Shown piece by piece: positions 16,922 through 25,459 of a stretch of DNA of 64,000 nt. Below the pieces are notes generated by a model that was not told the DNA's origin, did no database searches, and saw nothing but the letters and a program-made list of their open reading frames with translations. A program made the translations under genes and the position numbers. This stretch comes from Actinopolyspora saharensis (GTDB lineage: Bacteria; Actinomycetota; Actinomycetes; Mycobacteriales; Pseudonocardiaceae), in assembly GCF_900100925.1 (NCBI RefSeq), contig NZ_FNKO01000001.1:992001-1056000 (forward strand). Direction: 5' to 3'. The first letter of the stretch is position 1. Each line of letters starts with the position of its first letter.

Positions 16922-17998
16922 GTGCTTCGTTCGAGACCTCGTCCCACGTCGACCGGCGTGCGAACGAGACCGGGGCTGACACCGGTGGTGTCGACGCTGA
17001 TACCGGTGCTGCTCCTGTCCCTGCTGCTCGGGATCGCGCTGGGGCCGACGGCCGTTCCGCTCGAGGACACCGTCCGGTACCTGTGGGCCGCGCTGACGGG
17101 AGGCACGATCGACTCCGGCGAGGTGGCCGAGTACTCGATCGTCTGGCAGGTGCGCGCTCCCCGCGTGCTGCTGGCGGCGGTGGTCGGGGCGGGGCTGAGC
17201 GTCATCGGTGTCGCGGTGCAGGCTCTGGTGCGCAACCCGCTGGCCGACCCGTTCATCCTGGGGATCTCCTCCGGGGCGTCGGTGGGAGCCAGCGCCGTCT
17301 CCGCGCTGGGGCTGTTCGTCGGCCTGGGGGTCTACGCCCTGTCGACGGCGTCCTTCCTGACCGCGCTGGGCGCTTCCGTGCTGGTGTATCTCGCTGCTCG
17401 CACCGCGGCGGGACTCACACCGCTGCGGCTGGTGCTGGTGGGAGTGGCACTGGCCTACGCGTTCCAGGCCATGATGAGCGTGATCGTGTTCTTCGCTCCC
17501 CGCGGGGAAACCGCTCGGTCCGTGCTGTTCTGGTTGATGGGCAGCCTGGGCGGAGCGACCTGGGGATCGCTGCCGCTGGCGACGCTGTCGGTGGTGGTGG
17601 CGCTGATCGCGCTCCAGCGCAGCAGCGCCCGCCTGGACGTGCTGTCCCTCGGGGACGAGGCCGCGGCGAGCCTCGGCGTGGACGCGACGGCGCTGCGCAG
17701 GAACCTGTTCGCGCTGACCGCGCTGGTGACCGGCGCGCTGGTGGCGGTCAGCGGTGCGGTCGGTTTCGTCGGCCTGGTCATGCCGCATCTCGCGCGCATC
17801 GTGGTCGGACCGGGGCACCGCCGCGTGCTCACCGTGGTCCCGCCCGCCGGGGCGATCCTGCTGGTCTGGGTGGACCTGCTGTCCCGGACGCTGTTCGCGC
17901 CGCGCGAGCTGCCGTTGGGCGTGGTCACCGCGTTGATCGGTGTTCCGGTGTTCGTCGTGCTGCTGCGCCGGAACGGTTACCTGTTCGGAGGTCAGTGA
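16922..17998 (+). CDS. FecCD/BtuC-type ABC transporter permease
   Basis: The 358-residue integral membrane protein has about ten helices and the FecCD family hallmarks: WQVRAPRVLLAAVVGAGLS, ALVRNPLADPFILGISSGAS and VGFVGLVMPHLAR. Such permeases import ferric siderophores, cobalamin, heme or metallophore complexes. The GTG at 16922 follows GAGGAGGA at about six bases. It heads a rightward operon with ATPase and binding protein, directly downstream of the Zur-like operator at 16822. Zinc or another metal as a chelate is the most probable cargo, given the operator. Confidence 0.88.
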   Translation: MLRSRPRPTSTGVRTRPGLTPVVSTLIPVLLLSLLLGIALGPTAVPLEDTVRYLWAALTGGTIDSGEVAEYSIVWQVRAPRVLLAAVVGAGLSVIGVAVQALVRNPLADPFILGISSGASVGASAVSALGLFVGLGVYALSTASFLTALGASVLVYLAARTAAGLTPLRLVLVGVALAYAFQAMMSVIVFFAPRGETARSVLFWLMGSLGGATWGSLPLATLSVVVALIALQRSSARLDVLSLGDEAAASLGVDATALRRNLFALTALVTGALVAVSGAVGFVGLVMPHLARIVVGPGHRRVLTVVPPAGAILLVWVDLLSRTLFAPRELPLGVVTALIGVPVFVVLLRRNGYLFGGQ

Positions 17999-17999
17999 C

Positions 18000-18791
18000 G
18001 TGCGCGTGACACTCGAGGAGATCTCGGTCCGCAAGGCGGGAAGAGCACTGGTGCGCGACCTGACGCTGCAGGCCGCCAGCGGTGAGGTCCTCGGCCTGAT
18101 CGGACCGAACGGCAGCGGCAAATCCACCGCGCTGCGGTGTCTCTACCGGGCGATTCGACCGAGCTCGGGAAGGGTGTGGCTCGACGACACGGAGCTGGCC
18201 GCCCTCCCCCTGCGGGAAAGCGCCCGCAGGATAGCCGCGGTCACTCAGGACAGCGGCGCCGATCTGGACTTCACCGTGTTCGAAACGGTGGCGATGGGGC
18301 GCTTTCCGCATCCGCGCGATCCCCGCGATACCGGGTACTCGGTGGAGGCGCTGTGCCGTGCCGCCATGCGCCGAACCGACACCACCCACCTGGTCGAACG
18401 CGGTCTGCTCTCGCTGTCCGGCGGAGAACGTCAGCGCGTGATGATCGCGCGGGCCCTGGTCCAGCAGCCGAGCGTGCTCGTGCTCGACGAGCCCACCAAC
18501 CACCTCGACGTGCGGCACCAGGTGGAGCTGCTGAGCTACCTGCGCGGGTGCGGACTCACGGTGCTCGTGGCGCTGCACGACCTCAACCTGGCGGCGGCCT
18601 GCTGCGATCGCCTCGCCGTTTTCCACGACGGTTCGGTGGTCGGGACGGGAACACCGTCCGAAGTGCTCACCCCGAGCGCAGTGCACCGGGTTTTCGGAGT
18701 GACTCCGGCCATGGTGCCACATCCGGACACCGGAGTCGTCCAGCTGCACTACACGCTCGATCCGGAGAACGCGGAAGGAAAACAACTTTGA
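18000..18791 (+). CDS. FecE/BtuD-type ABC transporter ATPase
   Basis: This 263-residue ATP-binding subunit shows Walker A GPNGSGKST, the ABC signature LLSLSGGERQRVMIARAL, Walker B VLVLDEPTNHLD and the switch histidine in LVALHDLNL. The GTG at 18000 begins one base after the permease stop. Its own stop overlaps the TTG of the binding protein, so the three importer genes are translationally coupled. It powers uptake through the adjacent permease. Confidence 0.92.
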   Translation: MRVTLEEISVRKAGRALVRDLTLQAASGEVLGLIGPNGSGKSTALRCLYRAIRPSSGRVWLDDTELAALPLRESARRIAAVTQDSGADLDFTVFETVAMGRFPHPRDPRDTGYSVEALCRAAMRRTDTTHLVERGLLSLSGGERQRVMIARALVQQPSVLVLDEPTNHLDVRHQVELLSYLRGCGLTVLVALHDLNLAAACCDRLAVFHDGSVVGTGTPSEVLTPSAVHRVFGVTPAMVPHPDTGVVQLHYTLDPENAEGKQL

Positions 18792-19774
18792 ACCGGAGCA
18801 TCCCCCTGCTGTCCGCCGGGCTGGTCGCGTGCCTGCTGAGCACCGCCTGCGGAGCCGAGGTCGACCCCGCCTCGCGCGACAGCGGCACGGTGACCGTCGA
18901 GAACTGCGGCGAGGAGATCGACTACCCGGTGCCGCAACGTGCCGTGGCCTATGACATGAGCAGCACCGAGAAGATGTTCGCGCTCGGGCTGGCCGACCGG
19001 ATGCGCGGCGTCGTCATGCCGAGCACCGCCGAGCGGTCGGTGGCCAAATCTCCGTGGAAGGAGGACTACGAGTCGGTGGAAACTCTCAGCACCGACGTGC
19101 TCAGCCTCGAAGTGGTGCTGTCGGCGAAGGCCGACTGGGTGCTGGCGGGGTGGAACTCCGGTTTCAGCGAGGGGCGGGGGATCACCCCGCGGAAGCTGGA
19201 GCGGTTCGGAATACGCAGTTACCAGCACACCGAGAGCTGCTTCAACTACGGCAGCGACCCGGTCAGCGTTCCCCCGCTGGAGGCGCTGTACACCGACCTG
19301 ATCGACATCGGGAAGATCTTCCGCGTCGAGCAGCGCGCGCGGGAGGTGGTGCGCGACCTCAAGGCCCGTGCGGCGAAGCTGCGCGAGCAGCGGCCCGAGG
19401 ACCCCACGAGCGTGTTCGTCTACGACTCGGGAACGGACAAGCCGTTCACCTCCGGTAACCAGGCCGCCCCCAACGCGATCGTGTCCCTGGCTGGAGGGCG
19501 CAACGTGCTGTCCGGGCTCGAGAAGCGCTGGACCACCGTGGGGTGGGAGAAGGTGGTCGAGGCCAACCCCGAGGTGATCACCGTCGTCGACTACGGGGAC
19601 AAGCCGGTGGACGAGAAGATCGAGTTCCTCAAGTCGTTCCCGCCGCTGTCCTCGACTCCGGCGGTGCGCAACAACCGCTTCCACGTCCTCGACTACGGAG
19701 CCGCCGTGAGCGGCCCGCGCAACGTGGAGGCCGCGGAGAAACTCGCCGAATACCTGCGTTCGATCGAGAACTGA
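18788..19774 (+). CDS. Metallophore-type periplasmic-binding lipoprotein
   Basis: The 328-residue product has a signal peptide with lipobox LLSTAC and matures as a membrane-anchored lipoprotein. The rest is a class III (FepB/BtuF-like) binding protein: RAVAYDMSSTEKMFALGLADRMRG early, then VLAGWNSGFSEG, and a C-terminal half with VFVYDSG and FHVLDYGAAVSG. The start is TTG at 18788, inside the ATPase stop, with GGAAGGA upstream. It should capture a metal chelate for the adjacent importer. Cysteines in TESCFNYG might form a disulfide or touch ligand. Confidence 0.85.
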   Translation: MNRSIPLLSAGLVACLLSTACGAEVDPASRDSGTVTVENCGEEIDYPVPQRAVAYDMSSTEKMFALGLADRMRGVVMPSTAERSVAKSPWKEDYESVETLSTDVLSLEVVLSAKADWVLAGWNSGFSEGRGITPRKLERFGIRSYQHTESCFNYGSDPVSVPPLEALYTDLIDIGKIFRVEQRAREVVRDLKARAAKLREQRPEDPTSVFVYDSGTDKPFTSGNQAAPNAIVSLAGGRNVLSGLEKRWTTVGWEKVVEANPEVITVVDYGDKPVDEKIEFLKSFPPLSSTPAVRNNRFHVLDYGAAVSGPRNVEAAEKLAEYLRSIEN

Positions 19775-19955
19775 TGCACCGGGCAGCACGGCGGTGAAGC
19801 CGTACCGGCTCTCGTGACTTTTTGCCATCCGACGCGATCTTCGAATCGTCGTGTCGTCGTTGTGAGGATTCCGCGCACCGAGTTCTTCCGCTGGTGGGAG
19901 AGCGCGCTCTCGAGCGGTGCTGTGGTGGCGGAATCCGGAATTTCCTGGAGTGAAC

Positions 19956-20780
19956 ATGATCCGTGCGGACGAGGACGTCGAGGCCCTGCTGAACGAGGCC
20001 CTTTCCGGGAAGTGGGACCCCGCGCCCGAATCGCTGAGCGCCACCAGCGTGTTCTGGGTCCACCACGGCACCCGACTGGCCGGCGGGGAGGTGACTTACC
20101 GCAACCAGTACGTGCTGGTCCGGGTCGGAGCGGTCTTCGGAGCGTGCGCCTTCGAGCCAGCCGAACTGGACCCGGGAATCTGCGAACGGTGCTCGGGGGT
20201 GACACTGGAGCTGCTGCTGCGCCACGCCCCGCTGCCGCTGCGGATCGCTGCTCTGGACGCCTACCTCGGCGTGCTCGAACCGCACGGCCCGAGCGCCGGG
20301 GCCGAGCGGGTCGTGCTTCCTGCGGGCTCTCCCGAGAGCCGGGCCGAGGCACGGGACGCGGCCATCGCGGGACTGCTGGAGATCGCCCCCGGCGCGAACG
20401 TCGCCTTGATCGGGGTGGTCGACCCCCTGGTGGCCGCCATCCGCGAACGCGGCGGAAGATGCCTGCCCTGCGACTTCAACACCGGCAGCACGCGGTGGGG
20501 CGATCCGGTCGCCGACGGCACCGAGGAGGTGCTGCACGCGGCAGAGGCCGTGGTCGCCACGGGAATGACCCTGGGCAACGGGACGTTCGACGGAATCGTC
20601 GCGCACTGTCGCCGACGGGAGCTGCCGTTGGTGGTCTACGCCCAGACGGGAAGCAACATCGCGCGGGCCTTCCTCGGCGGCGGGGTGACCGCGCTGTTGG
20701 CCGAGCCGTTCCCGTTCTCGCAGTTCAGCGCCGATTCCACGGCTGCGTACCGGTATCGCCTTCCGAAAGTCGAGTCATGA
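19956..20780 (+). CDS. DUF364-family protein (putative heavy-metal chelatase-like fold)
   Basis: This 274-residue protein matches DUF364: an N-terminal alpha/beta domain and a Rossmann-like C-terminal half with GANVALIGVVDPLVAAI, VVATGMTLGNGTFDGIV and VVYAQTGSNI. DUF364 genes often neighbour metal or FecCD transporters and have been called chelatase-like on structure, but no reaction is established. The ATG at 19956 has GGAG upstream. Its stop overlaps the next gene's ATG. It lies 181 bp after the binding protein, so it may share the importer transcript or have its own promoter. It probably handles or senses metal or chelate. Confidence 0.7.
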   Translation: MIRADEDVEALLNEALSGKWDPAPESLSATSVFWVHHGTRLAGGEVTYRNQYVLVRVGAVFGACAFEPAELDPGICERCSGVTLELLLRHAPLPLRIAALDAYLGVLEPHGPSAGAERVVLPAGSPESRAEARDAAIAGLLEIAPGANVALIGVVDPLVAAIRERGGRCLPCDFNTGSTRWGDPVADGTEEVLHAAEAVVATGMTLGNGTFDGIVAHCRRRELPLVVYAQTGSNIARAFLGGGVTALLAEPFPFSQFSADSTAAYRYRLPKVES

Positions 20781-21805
20781 ACCGCACGCTGTCCCGCGAG
20801 ACGGTGCTCGGGCACTGCTCCTGCCACCATGGCGAGATCCTGCAGGGGGTGTTCCGGGACTCCGACGGGCGGCCGTGCCGGGGTTTGACCACACTGCCCG
20901 TGTTCGGCCGCGGCGTCCGCGCCGAGTTCACCCCGGACCCCGGCAGGGGTCCGGAGGAGCTGAGCGTCTACCCGCGGACGAAGACCAAGGCCGCCGCCGC
21001 GGCGGCGCTCGCCGGTGCGGAGTGCCGGCGTCGTGACCAGCGGGGATCGTGCGGAGGGAGGATCCGGCTGACCAGCACCGTGCCACTCGGACTCGGGATG
21101 GGTTCGTCGACCAGCGATGTCATCGCCACCGTCCGTGCGGTCGCCGCCGGTGCCGGGATGTCGCTGCCCTGGAGCACGATCGCCGCGATAGCCGTGCGTG
21201 CCGAGGGCGCCTCGGATCCGCTGATGCTGGACGAGCACGCCCTGCTGTTCGCCCAGCGCCAGGGGCGCGTCCTCGAACGTTTCGGCAATGCCCTGCCCAG
21301 GGTGATCGTGGTCGGTTGCGTGACCGGGGGCGGCGGAACCGTGGACACGCTCCGCCTCGGCCCCGGCGGGGAACGGGACGCGGACGTGCAGGTGTTCCAG
21401 CGGCTGCGCGGCATGCTCAGGCGGGCCGTCGTCGAGTCCGACGTGGAACTGCTCGGGCGGGTCAGCACCGAGAGCGCCCGGCACAACCAACGAGTGCTGC
21501 CCAAGGAGGAGCTGGGCGCGCTCGAGGAGATCGCGGGAGAGGTCGAGGCGGCCGGTGTGCAGGTGGCCCACAGCGGGAACGTCGCGGGGCTGCTCTTCGA
21601 CCCGGACGCCCCCGAGCTCCGGGCTCGGCTCCGGGAGTGCGTGCGCGCGCTGAACCGGCGCGGAATTCCCTTCTCCCACCTGTTCAGGAGCTATCCCGTC
21701 CAGAAAGGACGCGAAACATGGACGAGCACATCGCGGACGCGCTCAGTCGCCCGGACCTGGTGCGGCTCACCGACCGGGTCTTTTGCGTTCGATTCGAGAC
21801 GATGA
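20777..21805 (+). CDS. GHMP-family kinase (PduX/L-threonine kinase-like)
   Basis: The 342-residue product is a GHMP kinase. The ATP-binding motif is PLGLGMGSSTSDV, and HGEILQGVF near the N-terminus and SHLFRSYP near the C-terminus match the general layout. It most resembles PduX-type amino-acid kinases, which phosphorylate the hydroxyl of L-threonine. A serine or threonine kinase beside a cysteine-synthase-like enzyme suggests supply of O-phospho-L-serine (or phosphothreonine) as an activated substrate. It runs 88 bp into the following gene, an unusually long overlap. A cobamide-related threonine kinase role is the main alternative. Confidence 0.7.
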   Translation: MNRTLSRETVLGHCSCHHGEILQGVFRDSDGRPCRGLTTLPVFGRGVRAEFTPDPGRGPEELSVYPRTKTKAAAAAALAGAECRRRDQRGSCGGRIRLTSTVPLGLGMGSSTSDVIATVRAVAAGAGMSLPWSTIAAIAVRAEGASDPLMLDEHALLFAQRQGRVLERFGNALPRVIVVGCVTGGGGTVDTLRLGPGGERDADVQVFQRLRGMLRRAVVESDVELLGRVSTESARHNQRVLPKEELGALEEIAGEVEAAGVQVAHSGNVAGLLFDPDAPELRARLRECVRALNRRGIPFSHLFRSYPVQKGRETWTSTSRTRSVARTWCGSPTGSFAFDSRR

Positions 21806-22728
21806 AGGTCGTCTCGGCGCTGGCCGCGGTGCGCCGCCTGCTCGACGAGGGGCGTGTGCGTCCCGGGGACACCGTGCTGGACAGTTCCAGCGGGATCTAC
21901 GCCTATGCGCTGGCCCTGGCCTGTCACCGTTTCGGGTTGAGGTGCTACATCGTCGGCTCGACGACCGTGGACGAGACGCTGCGGGTGCAGCTCGAGGTGC
22001 TGGGCGCGACGTTGGAGCGGATGCCCCCCTCGGGGAGCCTCGAACTCGACCAGAACCGCCGGGTGCGCCGCGTCCGCGAGATTCTGTGGCGGAACCCCGA
22101 GTACCACTGGATGCGGCAGTACCACGACGACATCCACTACCTCGGCTACCGAACGGTGGCCGAGGACCTCGTGCGCGAGCTCGGCGTCGACGAGGTGACC
22201 GTGGTGGGCGGGGTGGGCTCCGGGGCCTCGACGGGAGCGCTGGCGGTCTACCTGCGACAGCGGTCGGTCGACGTTCGGCTGGTCGGGGTGCAGCCCTTCG
22301 GCAGCGTTACGTTCGGGAGCGAGCACGTGGCCGACCCCGAGATCATCATCGCCGGGATCGGCAGCTCCATCCGTTTCGACAACGTGGTGCACGGCCTGTA
22401 CGACACGATCCACTGGACCGCGTTCGAGGCGGCCCTGTCCGGAAGCGTCGAGCTGCTGCGCAGGCACGCGGTGTTCGCTGGGCTGTCCAGCGGGGCGGCT
22501 TACCTCGTGGCGAACTGGGAGAGTTCGGTGGATCGGGACAGGGCGGTTCTGTTCATCGCGGCCGACACCGGGCACCGCTACACCGAGTCGGTCTTCGCCC
22601 GGCACGAGCAGGCGCGCGATCTCGACAGCCTGGCCCCGCGGGAGGTGCTCACCCGGGAGGAGCTGAGCCGTCCGTGGTCGCGCATGGCGTGGAACCGCCG
22701 CGGTCCGGGGCCGGAGCTGTCCGGCTGA
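21718..22728 (+). CDS. Cysteine synthase-like PLP-dependent enzyme (fold type II)
   Basis: This 336-residue protein belongs to the CysK/SbnA class of fold type II PLP enzymes. Lys30 in FETMKVVSAL is the probable Schiff-base lysine. DSSSGIYAYALALAC corresponds to the SGNTG loop and GGVGSGASTGAL to the glycine-rich phosphate cup. FIAADTGHRYTES closes the domain. CysK-like enzymes in metallophore pathways (SbnA) use O-phosphoserine to make 2,3-diaminopropionate-type products. The start ATG at 21718 has AAAGGA upstream and lies inside the preceding kinase gene. It is probably the synthase of the cassette; the nucleophile is unknown. Confidence 0.75.
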   Translation: MDEHIADALSRPDLVRLTDRVFCVRFETMKVVSALAAVRRLLDEGRVRPGDTVLDSSSGIYAYALALACHRFGLRCYIVGSTTVDETLRVQLEVLGATLERMPPSGSLELDQNRRVRRVREILWRNPEYHWMRQYHDDIHYLGYRTVAEDLVRELGVDEVTVVGGVGSGASTGALAVYLRQRSVDVRLVGVQPFGSVTFGSEHVADPEIIIAGIGSSIRFDNVVHGLYDTIHWTAFEAALSGSVELLRRHAVFAGLSSGAAYLVANWESSVDRDRAVLFIAADTGHRYTESVFARHEQARDLDSLAPREVLTREELSRPWSRMAWNRRGPGPELSG

Positions 22729-22845
22729 TGGCCGCTTGCGCTCGGAGCTTTCCGCCGCCGCGGCGAGCAGCGCTCGGCTCCGGCGGGGACGTCTCGGTAG
22801 GCTGGCGGTGTCGGATCGGGCAATCACCCGGGAAGGTGAGTCAGC

Positions 22846-23037
22846 ATGAGAGTCAGCGTGGACGACGAGCTGTGCGACGCTCGCGGTCAGTGCAACATCG
22901 TCGATCCGGAGCTGTTCACGCTCGACGAGCACGGCTACAGCGACATCGGCCGGGGCAAGGAGGTTCCCCCGGGCAAGGAGGACGCCGCCGAGCAGGGCGT
23001 GGAGCTGTGCCCCGTCCAGGCGTTGCGCATCGACTGA
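22846..23037 (+). CDS. Small [3Fe-4S] ferredoxin
   Basis: The 63-residue product has the C-x5-C pattern (CDARGQC) and a later CP (ELCPVQAL), typical of single-cluster [3Fe-4S] ferredoxins that serve cytochrome P450s in actinomycetes. The order VDDELCDARGQC, IVDPELF, CPVQALRID is the family signature. The ATG follows GGAAGGTGAG. No P450 or ferredoxin reductase is adjacent, so the redox partner lies elsewhere or is one of the nearby oxidoreductases. Confidence 0.85.
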   Translation: MRVSVDDELCDARGQCNIVDPELFTLDEHGYSDIGRGKEVPPGKEDAAEQGVELCPVQALRID

Positions 23038-23099
23038 CCGGGGCGCGTCCACTGCGGATCGAGCGCCTGAACGGCTCGGCCTCGGCACCGCGGGCGGGT

Positions 23100-24098
23100 T
23101 CAGCGCTGCTCGGGCATCAGCCGGGCCAGTCTCCGGTAGGAGTCGAGCAGGGCCTGCTCGTCGTGGCCGCCGCTGGTGGTGACCAGCACCTCGTCGGCGT
23201 CGGTCGCGTCCAGCAGGGAGTGCAGCGCGTCGGCGACCTCCTCGGCGGTGCCGTACACGTGGCCGCGCATGGCGAGGTCGAACCGCTCCCGCTCCCGGCT
23301 GCTCATGCGCCGCGCGAGCACGTCCTCCACCGGCTCCAGCGGGGGAAAGACCCCGTGAACGCGGGAGTGCGCGCTGGCCCACGCCTCGGGCAGCAGCAGG
23401 CGGCGGGCCTGTTCGGTGGTCTCGGCCACCGCCACGGACCGGGACAGCACCACGTAGGGCCGCCGCGCCCACGGCGAGGGGCGGAACCGCTGGCGGTAGA
23501 GCTCGATCGAGCGCAGCAGCGCGTCGTCACCGCGCGGGGCGGCGATCACCAGCGGCAGCCCCGCCTCCGCGGCGTGCTCGGCCCCGGCGCCGGTGGCCAG
23601 GACGAACACCGGGAGGTCGTGCCCCTCGGCGGGCACCGCGTGCACCGGTGAGTCCGCTCCGCCCGCGAAGTGGTCGAGCAGTTCGGTCAGTTGCGCGCCG
23701 AACCGCTCGGCGGCGTCCCGCTCGGTGCCCAGCGCCCGGCGCACCGCGGCGGTGAAGCCGAGCGAGCGTCCCACGCCCAGGTCGATGCGGCCCGGGTGCA
23801 GCGATTCGAGGACGCCGAACTGCTCGGCCACCACGAGCGGCTGGTGGTTGGGCAGCATCACCCCGCCCGTGCCCACGCGGATCCGGGAGGTGGCCGCGGC
23901 GACCTCCGCGGCGAGCACGGTCGGGGCCGATCCGGCCACGCCGGGCACACCGTGGTGCTCGGCCACCCAGAACCGGTGGTAGCCGAGCGCTTCGGCCTCC
24001 GCGGCGAAGCGGACGGTGCGGCGCAGCGACTCCGCGGGCTCGCGCCCGTGGCGGACGAGCGAGCGGTCCAGGACCGAGAAGCGCACTGGTGTGGTCAC
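23100..24098 (-). CDS. LLM-class flavin-dependent oxidoreductase (MsnO8-type)
   Basis: This 332-residue luciferase-like monooxygenase has FWVAEHHGVPGVAGSAP, VGTGGVMLPNHQPL and HPGRIDLGVGRSLG, the features of the MsnO8 subgroup. It should use reduced FMN or F420. The GTG at 24098 was preferred because it gives the family's usual N-terminus (PVRFSVLDRSLV). Longer upstream starts add an unrelated basic tail. It is convergent with the ferredoxin gene. The substrate is not predictable. Confidence 0.82.
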   Translation of the reverse strand: MTTPVRFSVLDRSLVRHGREPAESLRRTVRFAAEAEALGYHRFWVAEHHGVPGVAGSAPTVLAAEVAAATSRIRVGTGGVMLPNHQPLVVAEQFGVLESLHPGRIDLGVGRSLGFTAAVRRALGTERDAAERFGAQLTELLDHFAGGADSPVHAVPAEGHDLPVFVLATGAGAEHAAEAGLPLVIAAPRGDDALLRSIELYRQRFRPSPWARRPYVVLSRSVAVAETTEQARRLLLPEAWASAHSRVHGVFPPLEPVEDVLARRMSSRERERFDLAMRGHVYGTAEEVADALHSLLDATDADEVLVTTSGGHDEQALLDSYRRLARLMPEQR

Positions 24099-24183
24099 AC
24101 CGGCGCCAACGTGCGCGGGCTCGGCGCGGATTCCCGGGGGGAGGTGCGTCGTTCGTCTCGCCGGGAGGTTCGCGGGGCCGAGA

Positions 24184-24225
24184 CGTTCGAAGCCCGGGCC
24201 GTCGTGGCGGTCCGGGCTTCGAACG
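24184..24225 (-). terminator. Hairpin terminator after the alcohol dehydrogenase gene
   Basis: CGTTCGAAGCCCGG at 24184-24197 pairs perfectly with CCGGGCTTCGAACG at 24212-24225 around a 14-base loop. It lies 72 bp past the dehydrogenase stop, in the 199-bp gap before the flavin oxidoreductase start. No T-run follows, which is normal for high-GC actinobacterial terminators. Confidence 0.65.
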
Positions 24226-24297
24226 CGGCCGTCGCCCCGCTCGTGATCCCCGGCGCGGGGGACGGGCCGCGGGATCACGGGGGTGCTTCGGGGCTGG

Positions 24298-25440
24298 TCA
24301 GCTCGACTTGCCGGGCTGGAGCAGCACCTTGGAGTAGCCCTCCTCGCGCTTGTCGAAGCGCGAGTACGCATCCGGCGCGCCGGTCAGTGGCAGGTGCTGG
24401 GAGACGACGAAGCCGGGCTCGGCCCGCCCCGCGATGATCATGTCGCGGAGCTGGTGGGCGTACTGCTTGGCATCGGCCTGGCCGGTGCCCATCTTCTGCC
24501 CCTTCTCGAAGTAGCGCCCGATCTTGAACAGGAGTTCGCCCTTGGCGGCGTTCTCGTTGGGAGCGCCGGGGTCGGAGGGCAGGTAGAGCCCGACCACGCC
24601 GATCGTTCCCGTCGACCGGACGGTGTCGACCAGCTGGTTGAGCACCAGGGCCGGTTGTTCCTCGCCCTTGTCCGCGGTGGCCTGGTAGCCGACCGCGTCG
24701 ATGCCCCGGTCGGTTCCGTGGTCGCGCACCGCGTCGGCGATCTGCTGGGCCGGGTCCCCCCGGGTGTAGTCGATCGGCTCGGCTCCGATCCGGGAGACCA
24801 GCTGCAGGCGGTTGGGGACCTTGTCGACGACGAAGACCCGGGAGGCGCCCTTGAGCAGCGCGGAGTAGGCCGCCATCAACCCGACCGGGCCCGCCCCGTA
24901 GACGGCGACCGTCTCACCGGGTTGGACCCCGGCCAGCACGGTGCTGTGATACCCGGTGGGGAAGATGTCTGCCAGCAGCGCGAAGTCGCTCTCGTGCTCC
25001 TCGCCCGGGGGCAGCGGCACGCAGTTGTAGTCGGCGAAGGGAACGCGCAGGTACTCGGCCTGACCTCCCGAGTAGGGGCCCATGCCCACGTAGCCGTAGG
25101 CACCGCCGGCTCCCGGCGGGTTGACGGTCAGGCAGAACGCGCTCTTGCCCGCTCGGCAGTTGGTGCAGAACCCGCAGGCCACGTTGAACGGCAGCACCAC
25201 CCGGTCGCCCTGGCGCAGGCTGGTCACCGCCGAGCCGACCTCCTGGATGACGCCCATGTTCTCGTGGCCGAAGACGATGCCCGCCTGCGCGTCGGTCCGT
25301 CCTTCGTACATGTGCAGGTCCGAGCCGCAGATCGCGCTCGTGGTGATCCGCACCAGCACGTCCGTGGGGTCCTCGAGTCGTGGGTCGGCGACTTCCTGCA
25401 CCGCCACGTCGTACGGACCCTGGTACACCACAGCCTTCAT
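24298..25440 (-). CDS. Zinc-dependent alcohol dehydrogenase, glutathione-independent formaldehyde dehydrogenase-like
   Basis: The 380-residue protein is a medium-chain dehydrogenase with catalytic zinc ligands in SAICGSDLHMYEGR and FGHENMG, and a structural zinc site C-x2-C-x2-C-x7-C in CGFCTNCRAGKSAFC. The Rossmann motif is VYGAGPVGLMAAYSA. The insert and the AADKGEEQPALVLNQL region resemble FdhA-type formaldehyde dismutase/dehydrogenases. The ATG is at 25440. A heme-binding protein gene follows upstream by 19 bp in the same orientation, so the two are probably an operon. Exact substrate uncertain. Confidence 0.85.
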   Translation of the reverse strand: MKAVVYQGPYDVAVQEVADPRLEDPTDVLVRITTSAICGSDLHMYEGRTDAQAGIVFGHENMGVIQEVGSAVTSLRQGDRVVLPFNVACGFCTNCRAGKSAFCLTVNPPGAGGAYGYVGMGPYSGGQAEYLRVPFADYNCVPLPPGEEHESDFALLADIFPTGYHSTVLAGVQPGETVAVYGAGPVGLMAAYSALLKGASRVFVVDKVPNRLQLVSRIGAEPIDYTRGDPAQQIADAVRDHGTDRGIDAVGYQATADKGEEQPALVLNQLVDTVRSTGTIGVVGLYLPSDPGAPNENAAKGELLFKIGRYFEKGQKMGTGQADAKQYAHQLRDMIIAGRAEPGFVVSQHLPLTGAPDAYSRFDKREEGYSKVLLQPGKSS

Positions 25441-25459
25441 GATCACTGCCTCCCCGTTG

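Noticed and set aside
20777..22728. Plain cysteine biosynthesis operon
   Set aside because: No serine acetyltransferase or sulfur genes are present, the partner is a GHMP kinase, and the position behind a metal-regulated importer argues for another role, although this cannot be excluded.
23100..24371. Longer form of the LLM flavoenzyme starting at 24371
   Set aside because: The extra 91 residues are basic and unlike the family, and they would cross the hairpin at 24184-24225; the GTG at 24098 gives the normal N-terminus.
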